From: Halomonas jincaotanensis
GTDB lineage: Bacteria; Pseudomonadota; Gammaproteobacteria; Pseudomonadales; Halomonadaceae
Direction of reading: 5' to 3'
Length of the DNA: 64,000 bases
Assembly (NCBI RefSeq): GCF_018448785.1
Contig: NZ_JAHCLU010000011.1
Coordinates: forward strand, 1-64,000
Positions 61,443-64,000 of the stretch are shown one piece after another. The notes under the pieces were generated by a model. The model made no database searches and was not told where the DNA came from. It was given only the letters and a program-made list of their open reading frames with translations. The position numbers were made by a program, and so were the translations under genes. The number at the start of each line of letters is the position of its first letter. Position 1 is the first letter of the stretch.

Positions 61443-64000
61443 TCAGAGGTCGTGGCGAGTAAGCAGCGATTGCGCCTCCTCCCGCGTCGTCGCGTCGTCG
61501 GCGGCGGCCAGATCCGTCAACAGCGAGCGTGCCTGCCTGGCATCACCCGCCTGCAACAGTTCTCGAGCCTCGTCGAGTGCGTCAGAAGAAGAGTCATCAG
61601 CGGCAGGGGGTACATTATCCTGATCGAGAGACGGGAAGGCCACCTCCTCGACCTCCCAATCTTTCGAGAGGTCATTGCCGAAAAAGCTCTCGGTCGCTGA
61701 AGAGGCTGCCTCCGTCGGCTCGGGGGCGGGGGCTGGCGACTTGACGGAAGACGTAAATTCGATGCTGGGCTGCATCGGTGTCTCCTGCCGAGCCGCCGGT
61801 GCCGGGTCCAGTGTCGGCGGCTGGTAATCGATGATATCACTGTCCTGTTGGTCTTCCCGAGAAGGCAGCTCAGGCGTCACCGCAGACGGCTCGTTCGTGT
61901 CCGAGGCAACCTCGGCTGCTTCTGTCGCGTCTGTGGGTTGAGGCCATGACGTCGACGGCCTCACCATCTCGGTATCCTCCTGAGCCTCGTCAGCTTTCTT
62001 CTTGATATCTTCTCCTGTGTTGACAGGCGTCGCTTGAGCTTTGGTATCGGTGCTTCGGCCGTCTTCTTCGGCGAGTCGGTCGCTGTTGTCGGCAGTGAGC
62101 GTCGAGGATTCACCGAGCCTGTTCATCACTCTGGCGACTTCCGCCTGGATGGTCGGGTCTGTGCTTGCTTCCAAATGCTCGGCCTGGCGGATGGCGTCTT
62201 GCCGGTTACCCTGTTCTAGATTCACCATCAGCAGCTTGAGACGCAGGTCGTCCCGTTCCGGCTCCTTTTCGAGACTGGCATCCAGCAGCTCTCGCGCCTG
62301 GTCGAAACGCCCATAGGCGATGAAGATATCTGCCTCATTGATCGCTTCTGCCTGGGGCATGGACGCTCGCACCGGCGCCGTCTGATGCTCCTGACGACCG
62401 GTCGTACTGGGACTGACGACGCCGTCACCTTGCGGCCCGACAGCCTGAACACTATCGAAGGTATACGCCTCAGCCTGATCACCCCGACGCCGGTGACGCA
62501 CTAACGCCCAGAGTGCCAACAGAGCCGCCAGTCCGGCGACTCCAAATATCAGCGAGCGATCCGTCTTCGCCTGGTGGAGGGCTCCCCACCAAGGCGCATC
62601 TGCTGCTTGGTCGGTATCGTCCATTGGGGACACGACGCCACCGACCCCAGGGCCAGTGTCGCCCTGTCCACCGGCGCTCAAGGCGGCCAGCATCGATCGC
62701 ATGGTATCGATTTCGGCACGCATGTCGTCGAGCGATGCCTGAAGCGTGTCGCGTTCGTCACGCACGTTTTCCAGCGCATCCCGGCTTTTAGCCCATTGGC
62801 TCTCGAGACGCAGCAGGCGCGCGTCACGAGTCATTTCCCCGTCGCCGTAAAGCGCCTGCAACACGTCAGGCGAGATTTTCACCTGTCGGTCACCGGCAAC
62901 GAGTCCTGTCTCGTCCGGCCCGGCCGCCCGATTTCGTCCATCCGCCCTTACGCCGCCACCGTCAGCTTCCGTGACGTTGGCGCTGACACGCGAGGCAGCC
63001 GCTTGCGCATCGGTCAACAGCGTCAGGCGGGCGCCCTGGGCATCCGACGCGGCGGGCTCTGTTGTCGACTCGGCCACACCGGAGGCGCCGGTATCACCGC
63101 TACCTACGGACGCCTCAGTCCTCGCTGGCGCATCGGCAATGGGCGACTCCTCCGAGGTAATGGCCGCTGCCACCTCACCCATTGCTTGAGGGTCACCCAG
63201 AGGCACGCTTACCGGTGTCCCGCTACCGCGGCTGGCCCAAGCCTGATTCATCGATTGCACGATACGCTGCGCGTCAGCGGTGGAGCGTGCTGCAATGGCA
63301 TCGCGGGGCGGTACCACCAGTTCAAATCCGGCACGCATGGCATTGATATTGCCTGAGGGAAAGACGTCAGGGTTGGCTTCGACCAGCGCCACCATCATCT
63401 GCTCCATGCTGATGCCACTGTCGGGGCGCAGACGATCAGCAACCGACCAGAGGGTGTCGCCACTGCTGACACGAGTCGACGACGAGGACACCTCTTCCGT
63501 CGAAGTGCGCGGCGCTGAACGGGGTGACGATTCGGTATCACGGCGCGCTGAGGGAGAACCCGCAAATCGCCCCGCATTCGCGCCACCTACCAGTGCCGGC
63601 ATGCTGTCGTAGCCCGGCGGATCCAACAGGAGCGTGACCTCGCGCAGTTGCTGACCGCCGGGCCATTCGAAGCGCAGCAACAAGTCCAGCCAGGGCTCGC
63701 GAATAGCTCTCTCACTGGTCATGTCGAGTATCAGCCTGTCCCCACGCTCCGAGACAGTCAGACGAACGCTCGCCGCCAGCGGGGTTCGATCCAGACCGGC
63801 GGCCGCGTAGGCCCGAGCGTCGGCAATCGACGCCTTGATCCGGCTGGGCTCAAGGCCCGCCACATCGGTCAGAGGAATACTGGCTCGAAGCGGGGCATTG
63901 AGGGTCGAACGCACCTCGACGTCTCCCACCCCCAAGGCCATCGCCAAGTGGCTGGTCGCGGATAGCGAAATCAGCATCGCGAGAGTCAGCTTGCGTTTCA
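61443..64000 (-). CDS. fimV: FimV-family polar hub/peptidoglycan-binding protein (start just outside window)
   Basis: The gene is partial only by one base: reading back from the window edge gives the codons after ATG (KRKLTLAM...), and the A of ATG would be at 64001. The product of about 852 residues has a signal peptide (LTLAMLISLSATSHLAMA) and an N-terminal FimV domain (LGVGDVEVRSTLNAPLRASIPL). A LysM-type domain follows (SSGDTLWSVADRLRP, roughly residue 180), then a coiled coil, one transmembrane helix (SLIFGVAGLAALLALWALV, about 490) and TPR-like repeats (DIFIAYGRFDQARELLDASLEKEPERDDLRLKLL). The acidic cytoplasmic region ends in the FimV C-terminal helix pair. In Pseudomonas it positions type IV pili and polar signalling proteins. 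Confidence 0.94.
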   Translation of the reverse strand, partial: KRKLTLAMLISLSATSHLAMALGVGDVEVRSTLNAPLRASIPLTDVAGLEPSRIKASIADARAYAAAGLDRTPLAASVRLTVSERGDRLILDMTSERAIREPWLDLLLRFEWPGGQQLREVTLLLDPPGYDSMPALVGGANAGRFAGSPSARRDTESSPRSAPRTSTEEVSSSSTRVSSGDTLWSVADRLRPDSGISMEQMMVALVEANPDVFPSGNINAMRAGFELVVPPRDAIAARSTADAQRIVQSMNQAWASRGSGTPVSVPLGDPQAMGEVAAAITSEESPIADAPARTEASVGSGDTGASGVAESTTEPAASDAQGARLTLLTDAQAAASRVSANVTEADGGGVRADGRNRAAGPDETGLVAGDRQVKISPDVLQALYGDGEMTRDARLLRLESQWAKSRDALENVRDERDTLQASLDDMRAEIDTMRSMLAALSAGGQGDTGPGVGGVVSPMDDTDQAADAPWWGALHQAKTDRSLIFGVAGLAALLALWALVRHRRRGDQAEAYTFDSVQAVGPQGDGVVSPSTTGRQEHQTAPVRASMPQAEAINEADIFIAYGRFDQARELLDASLEKEPERDDLRLKLLMVNLEQGNRQDAIRQAEHLEASTDPTIQAEVARVMNRLGESSTLTADNSDRLAEEDGRSTDTKAQATPVNTGEDIKKKADEAQEDTEMVRPSTSWPQPTDATEAAEVASDTNEPSAVTPELPSREDQQDSDIIDYQPPTLDPAPAARQETPMQPSIEFTSSVKSPAPAPEPTEAASSATESFFGNDLSKDWEVEEVAFPSLDQDNVPPAADDSSSDALDEARELLQAGDARQARSLLTDLAAADDATTREEAQSLLTRHDL

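Overview
The window is a typical stretch of a high-GC gammaproteobacterial chromosome. Gene content and order point to a halomonad (Halomonas or a close relative). Reasons: the 3' block fimV-truA-trpF-trpB-trpA-accD-folC-dedD-cvpA-purF-metZ has the pseudomonad/halomonad order, perM-hda is divergent from purMN, many proteins are acidic, and a complete urt-ure nitrogen cluster is present. The genus is an inference, not a demonstration. No rRNA, tRNA, CRISPR array, phage or intact transposase was seen.

Layout. 0.1-2.7 kb: glpK and glpR, divergent, with GlpR-like operators both between them and, unexpectedly, downstream of glpR where no glp gene follows. 2.8-17.9 kb: housekeeping genes (EEP-family phosphodiesterase, fumC, a lipoprotein, hda-perM, purMN, a GDSL autotransporter esterase, dcd, mrp, a coiled-coil membrane protein with a Ser/Glu/Asp tail, a spermidine-synthase-like protein, a serine hydrolase and a YihY protein). 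17.9-18.4 kb: remnant of a phospholipase-D-family gene. 18.4-30.0 kb: one long minus-strand run urtABCDE-ureDABCEFG plus a small UreJ-like membrane protein. It is preceded by a well-formed sigma-54 promoter with two NtrC-type sites and closed by a strong terminator, so urea uptake and hydrolysis look like one nitrogen-controlled unit. 30.0-37.0 kb: tctCBA (tripartite tricarboxylate transporter) divergent from an overlapping regulatory operon that encodes an IclR protein, a TctD/TctE two-component pair and a PgtC-like periplasmic binding protein; the gap between them is full of inverted repeats.

37.0-51 kb: cobA, cfa, recQ, a membrane protein, phhB-phhC, a Crp/Fnr regulator, a likely CsrA-binding small RNA, a MATE exporter, a PAS-GGDEF-EAL protein with a degenerate GGDEF site, an orphan 2OG-Fe(II) dioxygenase and the yceI/cytochrome b561 pair. 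51-64 kb: the conserved minus-strand block named above, closed by two terminators after metZ. folC in this block carries a roughly 90-bp palindromic REP/MITE-like element inserted in frame. fimV runs off the right edge; only the A of its start codon is missing.

Most interesting points: the unannotated CsrB/RsmZ-like sRNA near 44.86-45.03 kb, the in-frame repeat element in folC, the sigma-54/NtrC architecture of the urea cluster, the four-gene tct regulatory operon, the orphan tandem GlpR operators, and 14-15 bp tandem repeats at the MATE gene end and inside ureF.
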